Shown here: in pieces, positions 1-11,675 of the stretch | Numbering within the stretch: the stretch's first letter is position 1 | Layout of the letters: each line of letters starts with the position of its first letter | Assembly (NCBI GenBank): GCA_023052935.1 | Contig: CM041298.1 | Span: 3,410,001-3,474,000, forward strand | Reading direction: 5' to 3' | Source of the DNA: Piezodorus guildinii | Taxonomy: Eukaryota > Arthropoda > Insecta > Hemiptera > Pentatomidae | Length of the DNA: 64,000 nt | The notes under the pieces: model-generated | What the model was told of the DNA's origin: nothing | Seen by the model: the letters and a program-made list of their open reading frames with translations, nothing else | The model's database searches: none | Translations under genes and position numbers: made by a program

Positions 1-1764
1 TTAAGTTAGAGGGTGAGGTTGCTGGTGGTTAAGTTAGAGGGTGAGGTTGCTGGTGGTTAAGTTAAGTTAGAGGATGAGGTTGCTGGTGGTTAAATTAGAG
101 GATGAGGTTGCTGGTGGTTAAGTTAAGTTAGAGGGTGAGGTTGCTGGTGGTTAAGTTAGAGGGTGAGGTTGCTGGTGGTTTAAGTTAGAGGGTGAGGTTG
201 CTGGTGGTTAAGTTAAGTTAGAGGGTGAGGTTGCTGGTGGTTAAGTTAAGTTAGAGGATGAGGTTGCTGGTGGTTAAGTTAAGTTAGAGGATGAGGTTGC
301 TGGTGGTTAAGTTAAGTTAGAGGGTGAGGTTGCTGGTGGTTAAGTTAAGTTAGAGGATGAGGTTGCTGGTGGTTAAGTTAAGTTAGAGGTGAGGTTGCTG
401 GTGGTTAAGTTAAGTTAGAGGGTGAGGTTGCTGGTGGTTAAGTTAAGTTAGAGGATGAGGTTGCTGGTGGTTAAGTTAGAGGGTGAGGTTGCTGGTGGTT
501 AAGTTAAGTTAGTGGGTGAGGTTGCTGGTGGTTAAGTTAGAGGGTGAGGTTGCTGGTGGTTAAGTTAAGTTAGAGGGTGAGGTTGCTGGTGGTTAAGTTA
601 AGTTAGAGGTGAGGTTGCTGGTGGTTAAGTTAAGTTAGAGGGTGAGGTTGCTGGTGGTTAAGTTAAGTAAGAGGGTGAGGTTGCTGGTGGTTAAGTTAAG
701 TTAGAGGGTGAGGTTGCTGGTGGTTAAGTTAAGTTAGAGGGTGAGGTTGCTGGTGGTTAAGTTAAGTTAGAGGGTGAGGTTGCTGGTGGTTAAGTTAAGT
801 TAGAGGGTGAGGTTGCTGATGGTTAAGTTAGAGGATGAGGTTGCTGGTGGTTAAGTTAGAGGGTGAGGTTGCTGGTGGTTAAGTTAAGTTAGAGGGTGAG
901 GTTGATGTGGTTAAGTTAAGTTAGAGGGTGAGGTTGCTGGTGGTTAAGTTAGAGGGTGAGGTTGCTGGGGGTTAAGTTAAGTTAGAGGGTGAGGTTGCTG
1001 GTGGTTAAGTTAGAGGGTGAGGTTGCTGGTGGTTAAGTTAGAGGATGAGGTTGCTGGTGGTTAAGTTAAGTTAGAGGGTGAGGTTACTGGTGGTTAAGTT
1101 AGAGGGTGAGGTTGCTGGGGTTAAGTTAGAGGATGAGGTTGCTGGTGGTTAAGTTAAGTTAGAGGGTGAGGTTGCTGGTGGTTAAGTTAAGTTAGAGGGT
1201 GAGGTTGCTGGTGGTTAAGTTAAGTTAGAGGATGAGGTTGCTGGTGGTTAAGTTAGAGGGTGAGGTTGCTGGTGGTTAAGTTAAGTTAGAGGGTGAGGTT
1301 GCTGGTGGTTAAGTTAAGTTAGAGGATGAGGTTGCTGGTGGTTAAGTTAGAGGATGAGGTTGCTGGTGGTTAAGTTAAGTTAGAGGATGAGGTTGCTGGT
1401 GGTTAAGTTAGAGGGTGAGGTTGCTGGTGGTTAAGTTAAGTTAGAGGATGAGGTTGCTGGTGGTTAAGTTAGAGGATGAGGTTGCTGGTGGTTAAGTTAA
1501 GTTAGAGGGTGAGGTTGCTGGTGGTTAAGTTAGAGGGTGAGGTTGCTGGTGGTTAAGTTAAGTTAGGGGGTGAGGTTGCTGGTGGTTAAGTTAAGTTAGA
1601 GGATGAGGTTGCTGGTGGTTAAGTTAAGTTAGAGGATGAGGTTGCTGGTGGTTAAGTTAAGTTAGAGGGTGAGGTTGCTGGTGGTTAAGTTAAGTTAGAG
1701 GATGAGGTTGCTGGTGGTTAAGTTAAGTTAGAGGATGAGGTTGCTGGTGGTTAAGTTAAGTTGA
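1..1764 (+). repeat. Satellite array of 28- and 33-bp units
   Basis: Head-to-tail copies of one unit. The 28-bp form carries TTAAGTTAGAGGGTGAGG followed by TTGCTGGTGG. The 33-bp form has one extra TTAAG pentamer at its start. The two lengths are mixed, and a second variant exchanges GAGGGT for GAGGAT. Each unit has a single C on this strand, so the array is strongly G/T-skewed. The array runs off the left edge of the window. No coding potential is seen. Confidence 0.95.
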
Positions 1765-4220
1765 GGGTGGGTTTGAAGTTAGAGAGTGGTGAGTTGTTGG
1801 GGTTAAGTTAGAGGTGGTTGCTGTAAGTTAAGTTAGAGGTGAGGTTGTTGGGGTTAGTAAGTTAGAGGAGAGGTTGCTGGTTAAGTTAGAGGGTGAGGTT
1901 GTGGTGGTTAATAAGTTAGAGGGTGAGGTTGCTGGTGGTTAAGTTAGAGGGTGAGGTTGTGTGTTAAGTTAGAGGATGAGGTTGTGTGTTAAGTTAAGTT
2001 AGAGGGTAGGTTGGGTGGTTAGTTAGAGGGTGAGGTTGCTGGTGGTTAGATAGGGTGAGGTTGCTGGTGTTAATTAATTAGAGGATGGGTTGCTGGTGGT
2101 TAAGTTAAGTTAGAGGTGGGTGTGGTGGTTAAGTTAGGTTAAGTAGTTGGGTGAGTGTTAAGTTAGAGGTGAGGTTGTGGGTTAAGTTAAGTTAGGGGTA
2201 GTTGTTGGTGTTAAGTTAAGAGTGAGGTGTGTGTAAGTTAGGTGGGTTGTTGGTTAAGTTAAGGTGAGGTTGCTGGTGGTTAAGTTAGAGGGTAGGTTGT
2301 GGTGTTAAGTTAGGGTAGGTTGTGGTGGTTAAGTTAGTTAGGGTGAGGTGTGTGGTAGGTTTAATTAGAGGTGAGGTTGCTGGTGGTTAAGTTAAGTTAG
2401 AGGTGAGTTGTGGTGGTTAAGTTAGTAGGTGAGGTTGTGGTGTAAGTTAGTTAAGTGAGTGGTTAAGTATAGAGGTAGGTTGCTGGTGGTTAAGTTAAGT
2501 TAGAGGTGGTTGGTTAGTTAAGTTAGAGGGTGGGTTGCTGGTGGTTAAGTTAAGTTAGAGGGTGAGGTTGCTGGGTAGTTGTTAGGTTAGTTTGTAAGTT
2601 AGAGGTGAGGTTGTGGTGGTTAAGTTAGGTAGGGGTAGTTGGTGGTTAGTTAATAGAGGTGGTTGCTGGTGGTTAATTAAGTTAGAGGGTGAGGTTGCTG
2701 GTGGTTAAGTTAGGGGTGAGGTTGGTGGTGTTAGTTAGTTTAAGTGAGTGTAGGTTGCTGGGTTAAGTTAGAGGGTGAGGTTGGGTGTTAATTAGTGAGG
2801 GTTGAGTATTGGTGATTTTGTGAGTGTGTGGTAGGTTGTAAGTTAGAGGTGAGGTTGCTGTGGTTAAGTTAGAGGGTGAGGTTGCTGGTGTAAGTTAGTT
2901 AAGTTGAGGTGTGGTGGTTAAGTTAGTAGAGGGTGAGGTTGCTGGTGGTTAATTAAGTTAGAGGTGAGGTTGCTGGTGGTTAAGTTAGTTAGAGGTGAGG
3001 TTGCTGGTGGTTAAGTTAGTAGAGGGTGGGTTGCTGGTGGTTAAGTTAAGTTGAGGGTTGGTGGTAAGTTAGAGGTAGGTTGTGGTGTTAAGTTAGAGGT
3101 GAGTTGTGTGGTTAAGTTAAGTTAGAGGGTGAGGTTGCTGGTGGTTAAGTTAGAGGGTGAGGTTGTGGGGTTAAGTTAAGGTGAGGTTTGGTGTTAAGTG
3201 TTGGGGTAGTTGCTGGTGGTGTGGTGGTGTAGGTTGGGGTAGTTGGGTAGTGGGGGTGATGTTAAGTTAAGGTGTGTGTTAGGGTGGGTTGCTGGGTTAG
3301 TTAGTGAGGTTGTGGTAGTTAAGTTAGAGGGGGTTGTGGTGGTTAATTAGGGTGAGGTTGCTGGTGGTTAGTTAATTAGAGGGTGAGTTGTGGTGGTTAA
3401 GTAGAGGGTGGGTTGCTGTGGTTAAGTTAGAGGGTGAGGTTGCTGGTGGTTAAGTTAAGTAGGGGGAGGTTGTGGTGGTTAAGTTAGAGGTGAGGTGTGG
3501 TGGGTTAAGTTGAGGTGGTGTGGTTAAGTTAAGTTAGAGGAGGTGTGGTGGTTGTTAAGTTGGGTGAGGTTGTTGGGGTGGTTAAGTTAGGGGAGGTTGC
3601 TGTGGTTAAGTTAAGTTAGAGGTGGGTGGGTGGTTAGTTAGTAAGGAGAGGTTGCTGGGGTAAGTTGAGGGGGGTGGTGGTAGTTAAGTTAGGGGTGAGG
3701 TTGCTGGTGGTAAGTAGTTAGAGGGTGAGGTTGCTGGTGGTAGTTAGAGGTGAGGTGGGAGTTAGAGGTAGTTGTGGTGGTTAAGTTTGAGGTGAGGTTG
3801 CTGGTGGTTAAGTTAAGTAGAGGTGAGGTTGTGGTGGTTAGTTAGAGGTGAGGTTGGGTGGTTAATGTAGGGTGAGGTGCTGTGTTAAGTTAGAGGGTGA
3901 GGTTGCTGGGGTTAAGTTAAGTAGAGGTGAGGTTGCTGGTGGTTAAGTTAGAGGTAGGTTGTGTGGTTAAGTTAAGTTGAGGTGTGGTGGTTAAGTTAGA
4001 GGGTGAGGTTGCTGGTGGTTAAGTTAGAGGGTGAGGTTGCTGGTGGTTAAGTTAAGTTAGGGATGAGGTGCTGGTGTTAAGTTAAGAGGTGAGGTTGCTG
4101 GTGGTTAAGTTAGAGGTGAGGTTGCTGGTGTTAGTTAAGTTGAGGTGAGTTGCTGGTGGTTAGTGTTAGAGGGTGAGGTTGCTGGTGGTTAAGTTAAGTT
4201 AGAGGTGAGGTTGCTGGTAG
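1765..4220 (+). repeat. Same satellite with degraded consensus
   Basis: The 28/33-bp satellite continues but nearly every unit has lost bases: single-base and short deletions, few substitutions. The change from clean to noisy units is abrupt near 1765, and the array is clean again from 4848. Such deletion-dominated noise in one block fits poor long-read consensus better than natural divergence, though old array decay cannot be excluded. Confidence 0.8.
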
Positions 4221-4847
4221 TGGGGGGGTGGGGGGCGGTTAGGGGTGCGGTGAGGGGGGGTAAGTAGGGGGGGAGGGGCTGGTTAGTGGGGTTGGGGGAG
4301 TGAGGTTCGGTAGTAGGAGGGAGTGGGGGGGGGGGGGGGGGGGGGGGTGGGAGGGTGGTATGGTGGCGGGGTAGGGGTGGGTGGGGGTAGTTAAGGGGGG
4401 GTGGGGGGGCTGGTGGGAGGAGTGGGGGGTGGGGGAGGGAAGTTGGTGGTTGTGTGTTTATTAGTTCTTTGTTAGGTCGTGGTTAAGTTAGTAGTGTGCG
4501 TGTTATGGTGGTGTTATTTCGTGTTATTGTGCGTTTAGTTATTAAGTAGTTGTTTTAGAGGATTTTTTTCTTTTAGGTATTGTTTATAGTTGCTGTGTAT
4601 TCTTTTTTTGTGAGATTTGTTGATAGTGTTTTTAGCTTATTATTTGTTTTTTTTTTTGTTTTTTTTTTTTTTTTATTTTCTTTTTTTTTTTTTTGTTTTT
4701 TTTTTTTTTTTTGTGTTAGTTTGTTGTATTAGTTGTTATAATCTTTTTGTTCTGTTATTTTTCTTGTTTTGTTGTTTTTTCTTTGTTTTTTTTATATGTT
4801 TTTAGTTTTTTTTGTGTATTTTTATTTAGTTTTTATGGTTAAGTTAG
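4221..4847. other. Low-complexity G-run then T-run block
   Basis: 4221-4440 is almost only G with scattered T and A; 4441-4847 is almost only T with some G. Neither half resembles the flanking satellite except at its edges. Only the two dominant bases of the satellite strand survive, so this looks like a base-calling or assembly failure inside the array. The open frame here is just poly-Phe/Leu from T runs. Confidence 0.7.
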
Positions 4848-6866
4848 AGGGTGAGGTTGCTGGTGGTTAAGTTAAGTTAGAGGGTGAGGTTGCTGGTGGT
4901 TAAGTTAAGTTAGAGGGTGAGGTTGCTGGTGGTTAAGTTAAGTTAGAGGGTGAGGTTGCTGTGGTAAGTTAGAGGTGAGGTGCTGGTGGTTAAGTTAAGT
5001 TAGAGGGTGAGGTTGCTGGTGGTTAAGAGTTAGAGGTGAGGTTGCTGGTGGTTAAGTTAAGTTAGAGGTGAGGTTGCTGGTGGTTAAGTTAAGTTAGAGG
5101 GTGAGGTTGCTGGTGGTTAAGTTAAGTTAGAGGATGAGGTTGCTGGTGGTTAAGTTAGAGGGTGAGGTTGCTGGTGGTTAAGTTAAGTTAGAGGGTGAGG
5201 TTGCTGGTGGTTAAGTTAGAGGGTGAGGTTGCTGGTGGTTAAGTTAAGTTAGAGGATGAGGTTGCTGGTGGTTTAAGTTAGAGGGTGAGGTTGCTGGTGG
5301 TTAAGTTAAGTTAGAGGATGAGGTTGCTGGTGGTTAAGTTATGAGGGTGAGGTTGCTGGTGGTTAAGTTAAGTTAGAGGATGAGGTTGCTGGTGGTTAAG
5401 TTAGAGGGTGAGGTTGCTGTGTTAAGTTAGAGGGTGAGGTTGCTGTGGTTAAGTTAAGTTAGAGGATGAGGTTGCTGTGGTTAAATTAGAGGATGAGGTT
5501 GCTGGTGGTTAAGTTAAGTTAGAGGGTGAGGTTGCTGTGGTTAAGTTAGAGGTGAGGTTGCTGGTGGTTAAGTTAGAGGGTGAGGTTGCTGGTGTTAAGT
5601 TAAGTTAGAGGGTTGAGGTTGCTGGTGTTAAGTTAAGTTAGAGGATGAGGTTGCTGGTGGTTAAGTTAAGTTAGAGGTGAGGTTGCTGGTGGTTAAGTTA
5701 AGTTAGAGGTGAGGTTGCTGGTGGTTAAGTTAAGTTTAGAGGATGAGGTTGCTGGTGGTAAGTAAGTTAGAGGTGAGGTTGCTGGTGGTTAAGTTAAGTT
5801 AGAGGTGAGTTGCTGGTGGTTAAGTTAAGTTAGAGGAGAGTTGCTGGTGGTTAAGTTAGAGGTGAGGTTGCTGGTGTTAAGTTAAGTTAGTGGTGAGGTT
5901 GCTGGTGGTTAAGTTAGAGGGTGAGGTTGCTGGTGGTTAAGTAAGTTAGGGTGAGGTTGCTGGTGGTTAAGTTAAGTTAGAGGGTGAGGTGCTGGTGGTT
6001 AAGTTAAGTTAGAGGGTGAGGTTGCTGGTGTTAAGTTAAGTTAGAGGGTGAGGTTGCTGGTAGGTTAAGTTAAGATAGAGGGTAGGTTGCTATGTAAGTT
6101 AGAGATAGTTTGTGTTAAGTTAGAGGGTAGGTTGCTGGTGGTTAAGTAAGTTAGAGGGTGAGGTTGATGGTGGTTAAGTTAATTAGAGGGTGAGGTTAGC
6201 TGTGGTTAAGTTAGAGGTGAGGTTGCTGGTGTTAAGTTAAGTTAGAGGTGAGTTGCTGTGGTAATTAAGTTAGAGGGTGAGGTTGCTGGTGGTTAAGTAT
6301 AGAGGATGAGGTTGCTGTGTTAGTTATAAGTAGAGGTGAGGTTGTGGTGGTTAAGTTAGAGGTGAGGTTGCTGGTGGTTAATTAGAGATGAGGTGCTGGT
6401 GTTAAGTTAAGTTAGAGGGTAGGTTGCTAGGTGTAAGTTAAGTTAGAGGGTGAGGTTGCTGGTGGTTAAGTTAAGTTAGAGGATGAGGTTGCTGGTGGTT
6501 AAGTTTAGAGGGTGAGGTTGCTGGTGGTTTAAGTTAAGTTAGAGGGTGAGGTTGCTGGTGGTTAAGTTAAGTTAGAGGATGAGGTTGCTGGTGTTTAAGT
6601 TAGAGGATGAGGTTGCTGGTGGTTAAGTAATAGAGATGAGGTTGCTGTGGTTAAGTTAGAGGGTGAGTTGCTGTGTTAAGTTAGAGGGTGAGGTTGCTGG
6701 TGGTTAAGTTAAGTTAGAGGATGAGGTTGCTGGTGGTTAAGTTAGAGGATGAGGTTGCTGGTGGTTAAGTTAAGTTAGAGGGTGAGGTTGCTGGTGGTTA
6801 AGTTAAGTTAGAGGGTGAGGTTGCTGGTGGTTAAGTTAGAGGGTGAGGTTGCTGGTGGTTAAGTTG
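4848..6866 (+). repeat. Satellite array, second block
   Basis: The 28/33-bp units resume with mostly clean sequence from 4848 to about 5400, become mildly noisy to about 6420, and are clean again up to the right edge at 6866, where unique sequence begins. Same unit and same orientation as the first block, so the two blocks are one array. Confidence 0.93.
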
Positions 6867-6949
6867 TGGAGGTAAGAGCTAAGTGGAAACCTAGACTCTT
6901 CAAGGACGAATAGAGCCTCAGAATTTGATACCCAACTAAAGGAGAGCAA

Positions 6950-7360
6950 CAATATTGGTGTTTTTGAAGATAAAAACAATAACGTAGGCGTACCATATAC
7001 TTTTGGAAAGCTAAAGATTATAGAAAAAATATTGGTGTTTTTGAAGATAAAAACAATAACGTAGGTGTACCATATACTTTTGGAAAGCTAAAGATTATAG
7101 ACAAAATATTATCTTATACTCAAAATTGTAAAACTTAATGGAGAGTGATGAAACAATGATAAAACAAACTGATTGCCATAATATCTGATAATAATATAAT
7201 AGATTATTTAATAGAACTCATGTTTCCATCAAAACTCAATGTAATTAATTCTTCAACAATTTATTTTCATCCACAATTGTATTAAAAAATTCTTAAACTG
7301 ATTTTAACAATGAGGTAAGTGAAAGTCGTGTCTTGGGTGCACCAGATTTTTTAATACATC
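6950..7360 (-). repeat. Family A interspersed repeat with internal 79-bp duplication
   Basis: Reverse-strand copy of the repeat best seen at 42004-42916. It ends at 7313-7355 with GGTAAGTGAAAGTCGTGT and a CACCAGATT motif, the complement of the family's left end. A stretch of about 79 bp (6951-7029) is repeated at 7030-7108 with one or two differences. Flank 6867-6950 shows nothing recognisable. Confidence 0.7.
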
Positions 7361-7469
7361 AATTAGTAAACGTAGTAATATTTTCAAGATATCTCCACTT
7401 GTGTGACATTGTTTTTATTTTTTTTTATTTCCAACAGATTTTTTATTGTTTTAAAAAATAGAATATCAT

Positions 7470-8235
7470 AATGATTGTACAATAACTTTGTATAGTTACC
7501 TTGATTGGTTAGCGTTCCTAAAATATATAATCTTCATGATTGTACAATAACTTTGTATAGTTATTATGAATGATTAGCGTTCCTAAAATATATAATCTCA
7601 TGATTGTACAATAACTTTGTATAGTTACCTGATTGATTAGCGTTCCTAAAATATATAATCTTCATGATTGTACAATAACTTTGTATAGTTACCTTGATTG
7701 GTTAGCGTTCCTAAAATATATAATCTTCATGATTGTACAATAACTTTGTATAGTTATTTTGAATGATTAGCGTTCCTAAAATATATAATCTTCATTACTG
7801 TACAATAACTTTGTATAGTTACCTTGATTGATTAGCGTTCCTAAAATATATAATCTTCATGATTGTACAATAACTTTGTATGGTTACCTTGATTGGTTAG
7901 CGTTCCTAAAATATATAATCTTCATGATTGTACAATAACTTTGTATGGTTACCTTGATTGGTTACGTTCCTAAAATATATAATCTTCATGATTGTACAAT
8001 AACTTTGTATAGTTATTTTGAATGATAGCGTTCCTAAAATATATAATCTTCATTACTGTACAATAACTTTGTATAGTTACCTTGATTGATTAGCGTTCCT
8101 AAAATATATAATCTTCATGATTGTACAATAACTTTGTATGGTTACCTTGATTGGTTAGCGTTCCTAAAATATATAATCTTCATGATTGTACAATAACTTT
8201 GTATGGTTACCTTGATTGGTTAGCGTTCCTAAAAT
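7470..8235 (+). repeat. Tandem repeat, 65-bp unit, about 12 copies
   Basis: Each unit carries TTGTACAATAACTTTGTAT, then a short variable GGTTACC/AGTTATTTT segment, then TTAGCGTTCCTAAAATATAT. Copies differ by a few substitutions and single-base deletions. There are at least two subtypes (TACCTTGATTGG and TATTTTGAATGA) that alternate, which suggests multi-unit amplification. Non-coding. Confidence 0.93.
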
Positions 8236-8449
8236 GGTAAGGAAGCTTGCCATGAAGCAACAATCCGCTTCGACGAGCATATATCTGCTTCTGAAGAAGT
8301 TTCTGCTTCTTTTAAAGAACTGTAGCTTCTTCCCGTAACTATGAAAAGAAACAGAATATTTTATAAAAAATGTTATCTTGCGTACAAAGCTGTAAAAGAT
8401 AATGCAGAGTAATGAAAAGTGCATGAAAGATAAGTGACAGCCGTAGATG

Positions 8450-8890
8450 ATAATTTATATTATAATGTTTCTGGACCCTCTAACCTTCCGCTTAATTACA
8501 AAAAGCTCTTTTACATGACTATTATAAGACCAATCTGGACTTGAAGAGCTGAGCTTTGGGGTTCTACTAAACCATTCTTCCCGCATCCAATCCTTACAAT
8601 CCAAAATCCTTTGTAAAATCGTCAATGCTCCTTACTTTGTCACGAATAAACTCATCCATAAAGACCTTAACATCCCTTATGTTGCTGACTTGGCCCGGAC
8701 CAGGTACCAATCCTTCCATGGCTAACTCCTTTCCCACTCTAACCCACTCATTTCAATCCTTGCTTCCACTTCCATTTCAGACAATCCTCCGAGGCCTCTG
8801 GAAAGATGTCCTCGAGACCTTGTTTAGATTGACTTCTAGAGTGCTGCCAATGGGCAGTCTCTCTTCATGTACTTTACATATTTACTTGTT
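8450..8890 (+). pseudogene. Jockey-like LINE, C-terminal fragment
   Basis: Broken-frame translation reads IIRPIWT, then LWGSTK, then LQSKILCKIVNAPYFVTN, then KLIHKDLNIPYVADL. This is the usual region between reverse transcriptase and the C-terminus of Jockey-clade LINEs. Stops and frameshifts interrupt it, and no upstream RT is present, so this is a 5'-truncated dead copy. Family assignment rests on recognition of this motif order, not on a search. Confidence 0.75.
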
Positions 8891-9059
8891 TTATTATTAT
8901 TATATATTTTTTTTTCTGACGCAAAACGGCCTTGAAGAACAGGCAAATATCATTTTCTCCTAGCTTTGCCCACACATTCCCCTCTCTTCCGACCTCTTCT
9001 TCATTCAGACTGCACTCTTCACTTGTTTCACACTCTTCTTTGTTCCTCGCTCCATACTC

Positions 9060-9345
9060 TCCCCTTTCTCACCTCTTTAGCACCCACAAAGACCTTTATC
9101 TTCCCTATATTCATCTCTATTGACACAAACCTGTGTTGAGATTCCCAACCTCACTGCCTCTTTCCTCTTCTGCTGAATGTATCCTCTGGCCCCTTTATAT
9201 CCCCACATTTTCCCAAAGATTTCCTTATTTATTCTGCTCGGGCTCATCCTTACCATATGCCCGTAAAAATGCAGCCTCCTTAACCTAATGTCCATTTCCA
9301 GATCATCCATTTCTTTGTAGAGTTCTCTGGTAGGCCTCAGCCACT
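9060..9345 (-). pseudogene. LINE C-terminal fragment (endonuclease-RT type)
   Basis: An open stretch at 9077-9310 contains RLRRLHFYGHMVRMSPSRIN, matching the R-L-x-W/F-x-G-H-V-x-R-M signature near the end of many insect LINE polyproteins. It is isolated from any RT domain and therefore a truncated relic. A few codons beyond it show the same family's frame with stops. Confidence 0.65.
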
Positions 9346-9871
9346 CGTTCTGGTTGTTTTATTATATTATAACAGCTGTAAATTTCAGAAAAAAATATAT
9401 CAAAAAAATTATAATATTGTTTAATCTAAAATAAAGTTTTCGATTAAAACAATATATTTTTTTATCAAATTTAAAGTTATTTTTGAATCTAAAGATGAGT
9501 GAAAGTTATCTGTTGCTTGCACCATATTTTATTTTGATTTTCGGATAAGGGTCTATAATTTTGATTTTGGGATAACTTTTTATTTTCAGCCTTAATAATG
9601 TAACATATTTGACATTCTCTAGCCTCTATTGGTGTTGCTTTAATGTTCGATTGAAGATTGGATGAAAGTTCCTTGATCTGAAATTGTATGGAAAATATTT
9701 TTCGTTATATAATGCTCGTTTGTCACTAGAAGCTATGTTATATAACATTTGTCACTAGAAGCTATGTTATATAACATTTGTCACTAGAAGCTATATTGGT
9801 TTAAATGAAAAAATGCTGCAAATGATTAAACAATGGTTTATTTTTCCAAATAACTAAATTAGGGTATAACT

Positions 9872-9874
<3 letters not shown>

Positions 9875-9936
<62 letters not shown>
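9875..9936. repeat. (TA)n microsatellite
   Basis: About 31 uninterrupted TA dinucleotides inside the first family B copy. Confidence 0.97.
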
Positions 9937-9938
<2 letters not shown>

Positions 9939-10132
9939 CTATTTGTTTATAGTTAACTAATATGAAGAACAATAAATAATTCAAATGAAAATGGCCTAAA
10001 ATGTTCTACCACCGCTGCTAACTTCAAATTGTTATATTGATGCTATTTCTAAACCGATTTCAATGATTATTTTTTCCTTTTGTAGGAAATTCAATTATCT
10101 ATCAAATAGTACTAAGAGCAGAAATTTATTTA

Positions 10133-10290
10133 AGATATTATATTATTAAGAGCTATTTATAATTATATTATATTATTAAGAGCTATTTATAATTATAATA
10201 TATTATTAAGAGCTATTTATAATTATAATATATTATTAAGAGCTATTTATAATTATAATATATTATTAAGAGCTATTTATAATTATAATA
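10133..10290 (+). repeat. Tandem repeat, 30-bp unit, about 5 copies
   Basis: Unit TATTATTAAGAGCTATTTAT plus AATTATAATA, nearly identical between copies; lies at the end of the first family B copy. Confidence 0.93.
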
Positions 10291-10489
10291 TTTATAATCT
10301 GACCAAGAGGATTTTTTTTAAATTTGTTTTTCGGGTACTACGTGTCTTGAAGCGTAAGCCCTCAAATTTTGAGAAGGGGTGATTAATTTTTTTTTTTTGT
10401 TGATTACAAAGGTTCATTATTGAAAATAATAAACCAAAAGTCAAGTTTTAAATACATTTATGAAGTGTTGGGGCTTTTTTTTATATTCC

Positions 10490-10940
10490 CTGGCTGTGTT
10501 GGTCTTGATGGGGTTGAAAATTTGAGGAGAGTTCCCTCATCAGAAGTTTAATAGAGAATATTTTTTGTTTTATAACGTTTTTCACAAGGACTATTATATT
10601 GGTTTGAATAAAAAAAAAAGTTGAAAATTATTAGACAATGGTTTATTATTTCCAAATAATTATATTAGGGTTATAACTGTTTATATAGCTGTTAATAGGC
10701 AATTAAGTAATATTCAAAGCAATTAATAATTCAAAGCAAAATGGTCTAGCACCACTAAATTTTGTATATATTAATTTGGACAGTGGAAAAATGGGTTATT
10801 TTTTTTATTCGTTATTCTGATTCTTATCTCATAAGTATCTTGAAACACAAGCCCTCACATTTTATGGGAAGATAATTTTCTTTTGGTCACTTAGAAATTT
10901 TCATTATTGAAAATAATAAATCAAAATTCAGTAAATTATT
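10490..10940 (+). repeat. Family B interspersed repeat, second copy
   Basis: Second tandemly placed copy of family B, ending in a CATTATTGAAAATAATAAA block that also ends the copies near 53960 and 62390. It directly abuts a LINE fragment starting near 10945. Confidence 0.65.
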
Positions 10941-10944
10941 ACAT

Positions 10945-11338
10945 AATTGTTTATGTACTACGCACCATTCGTGGAATCCCAGGATCGAGGTGCCACGATA
11001 ATGAAGAAGTTGGATCCCTCTGCCCAACTACTGTACATTTGTTGGGTAAATGTCCACATAACATGCTTCTCGTTACCTGCCGGCACAACCGCATTAAGAA
11101 GGAGATAGCAGAACTTTTGAAAAAGAAAAAATACAACTGTTTCCAAGATGTATTTTGCCTTGATACCGAGGGATCAACAAAATTTGAGGGCATCTTGGCA
11201 TTTAGTGTCACAGAAAAGGAAGCACTGACAGTGGATCCTATTATCAGATACAAAACAAATGACTGGGAACAAGGCAAAAAATTCAAGAGAAGGAAAGCAT
11301 TTATTCGAAATGTATCCCCTGACTGGGAAGAGCAGTAG
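10945..11338 (+). pseudogene. Non-LTR retrotransposon C-terminal domain fragment
   Basis: A single open frame of about 130 codons reads through HLLGKCPHNMLLVTCRHNRI (zinc-knuckle-like H..C..H spacing), then VFCLDTEGSTKFEGILAFSV, then DPIIRY. This is the conserved tail found at the end of several insect LINE polyproteins. The frame is intact to its natural stop at 11336-11338. It is followed at about 11430-11480 by three copies of a 17-bp CCTGAACTGAACTAAA-type unit, possibly the element's 3' tail. RT and endonuclease are missing. Confidence 0.7.
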
Positions 11339-11536
11339 GTTGCAATAGGCATATCCATCATCTTTTGTTTTCCCTTGTCAGGAAGAAATACTAAAGCTGT
11401 ATTTTTTTCTATTTGAAATGTCAAGAATTTAAACCTGAACTGAACTAAACCTGAACTGAACTAAACCTGAACTGAACTAAAAAGAAAAACAATCAGCTAC
11501 AAAAGACAGTAAAAAAAGTAAATTTGCTATGACTTA

Positions 11537-11675
11537 CTAGGCCTGAATGATAAACCACAAAGTGAACGTGAGGATCATCATGGTGACCAGGTAAGTAGCC
11601 ATCAAGGAGGTCGTGAATATCGACATGTAGAAGAAGGAATTTCCACTCTTTGGGTTCAAAAGGGACAGTCTAAAC
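11537..11675 (-). CDS. Unrecognised gene, last exon with membrane segment
   Basis: Acceptor TTTCAG at 11676-11681 and stop TAG at 11537-11539. Encodes FRLSLLNPKSGNSFFYMSIF and then the hydrophobic stretch ending FIIQA. Confidence 0.6.

Larger units (their letters stand above)
9590..10330 (+). repeat. Family B interspersed repeat, first copy
   Basis: AT-rich non-coding repeat sharing long segments with 10490-10940, 53680-53970 and 62010-62400 (a CAATGGTTTATT block, a TTAGGGTATAAC block, and GATTTCAATGATT near the right end). Inside it, 9719-9795 has three copies of a 36-bp unit containing TCACTAGAAGCTAT. No protein-coding signal; class unknown. Confidence 0.65.

Noticed and set aside
4617..4805. 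Open frame rich in Phe and Leu as a membrane protein
   Set aside because: It is a translation of T runs in the low-complexity block.
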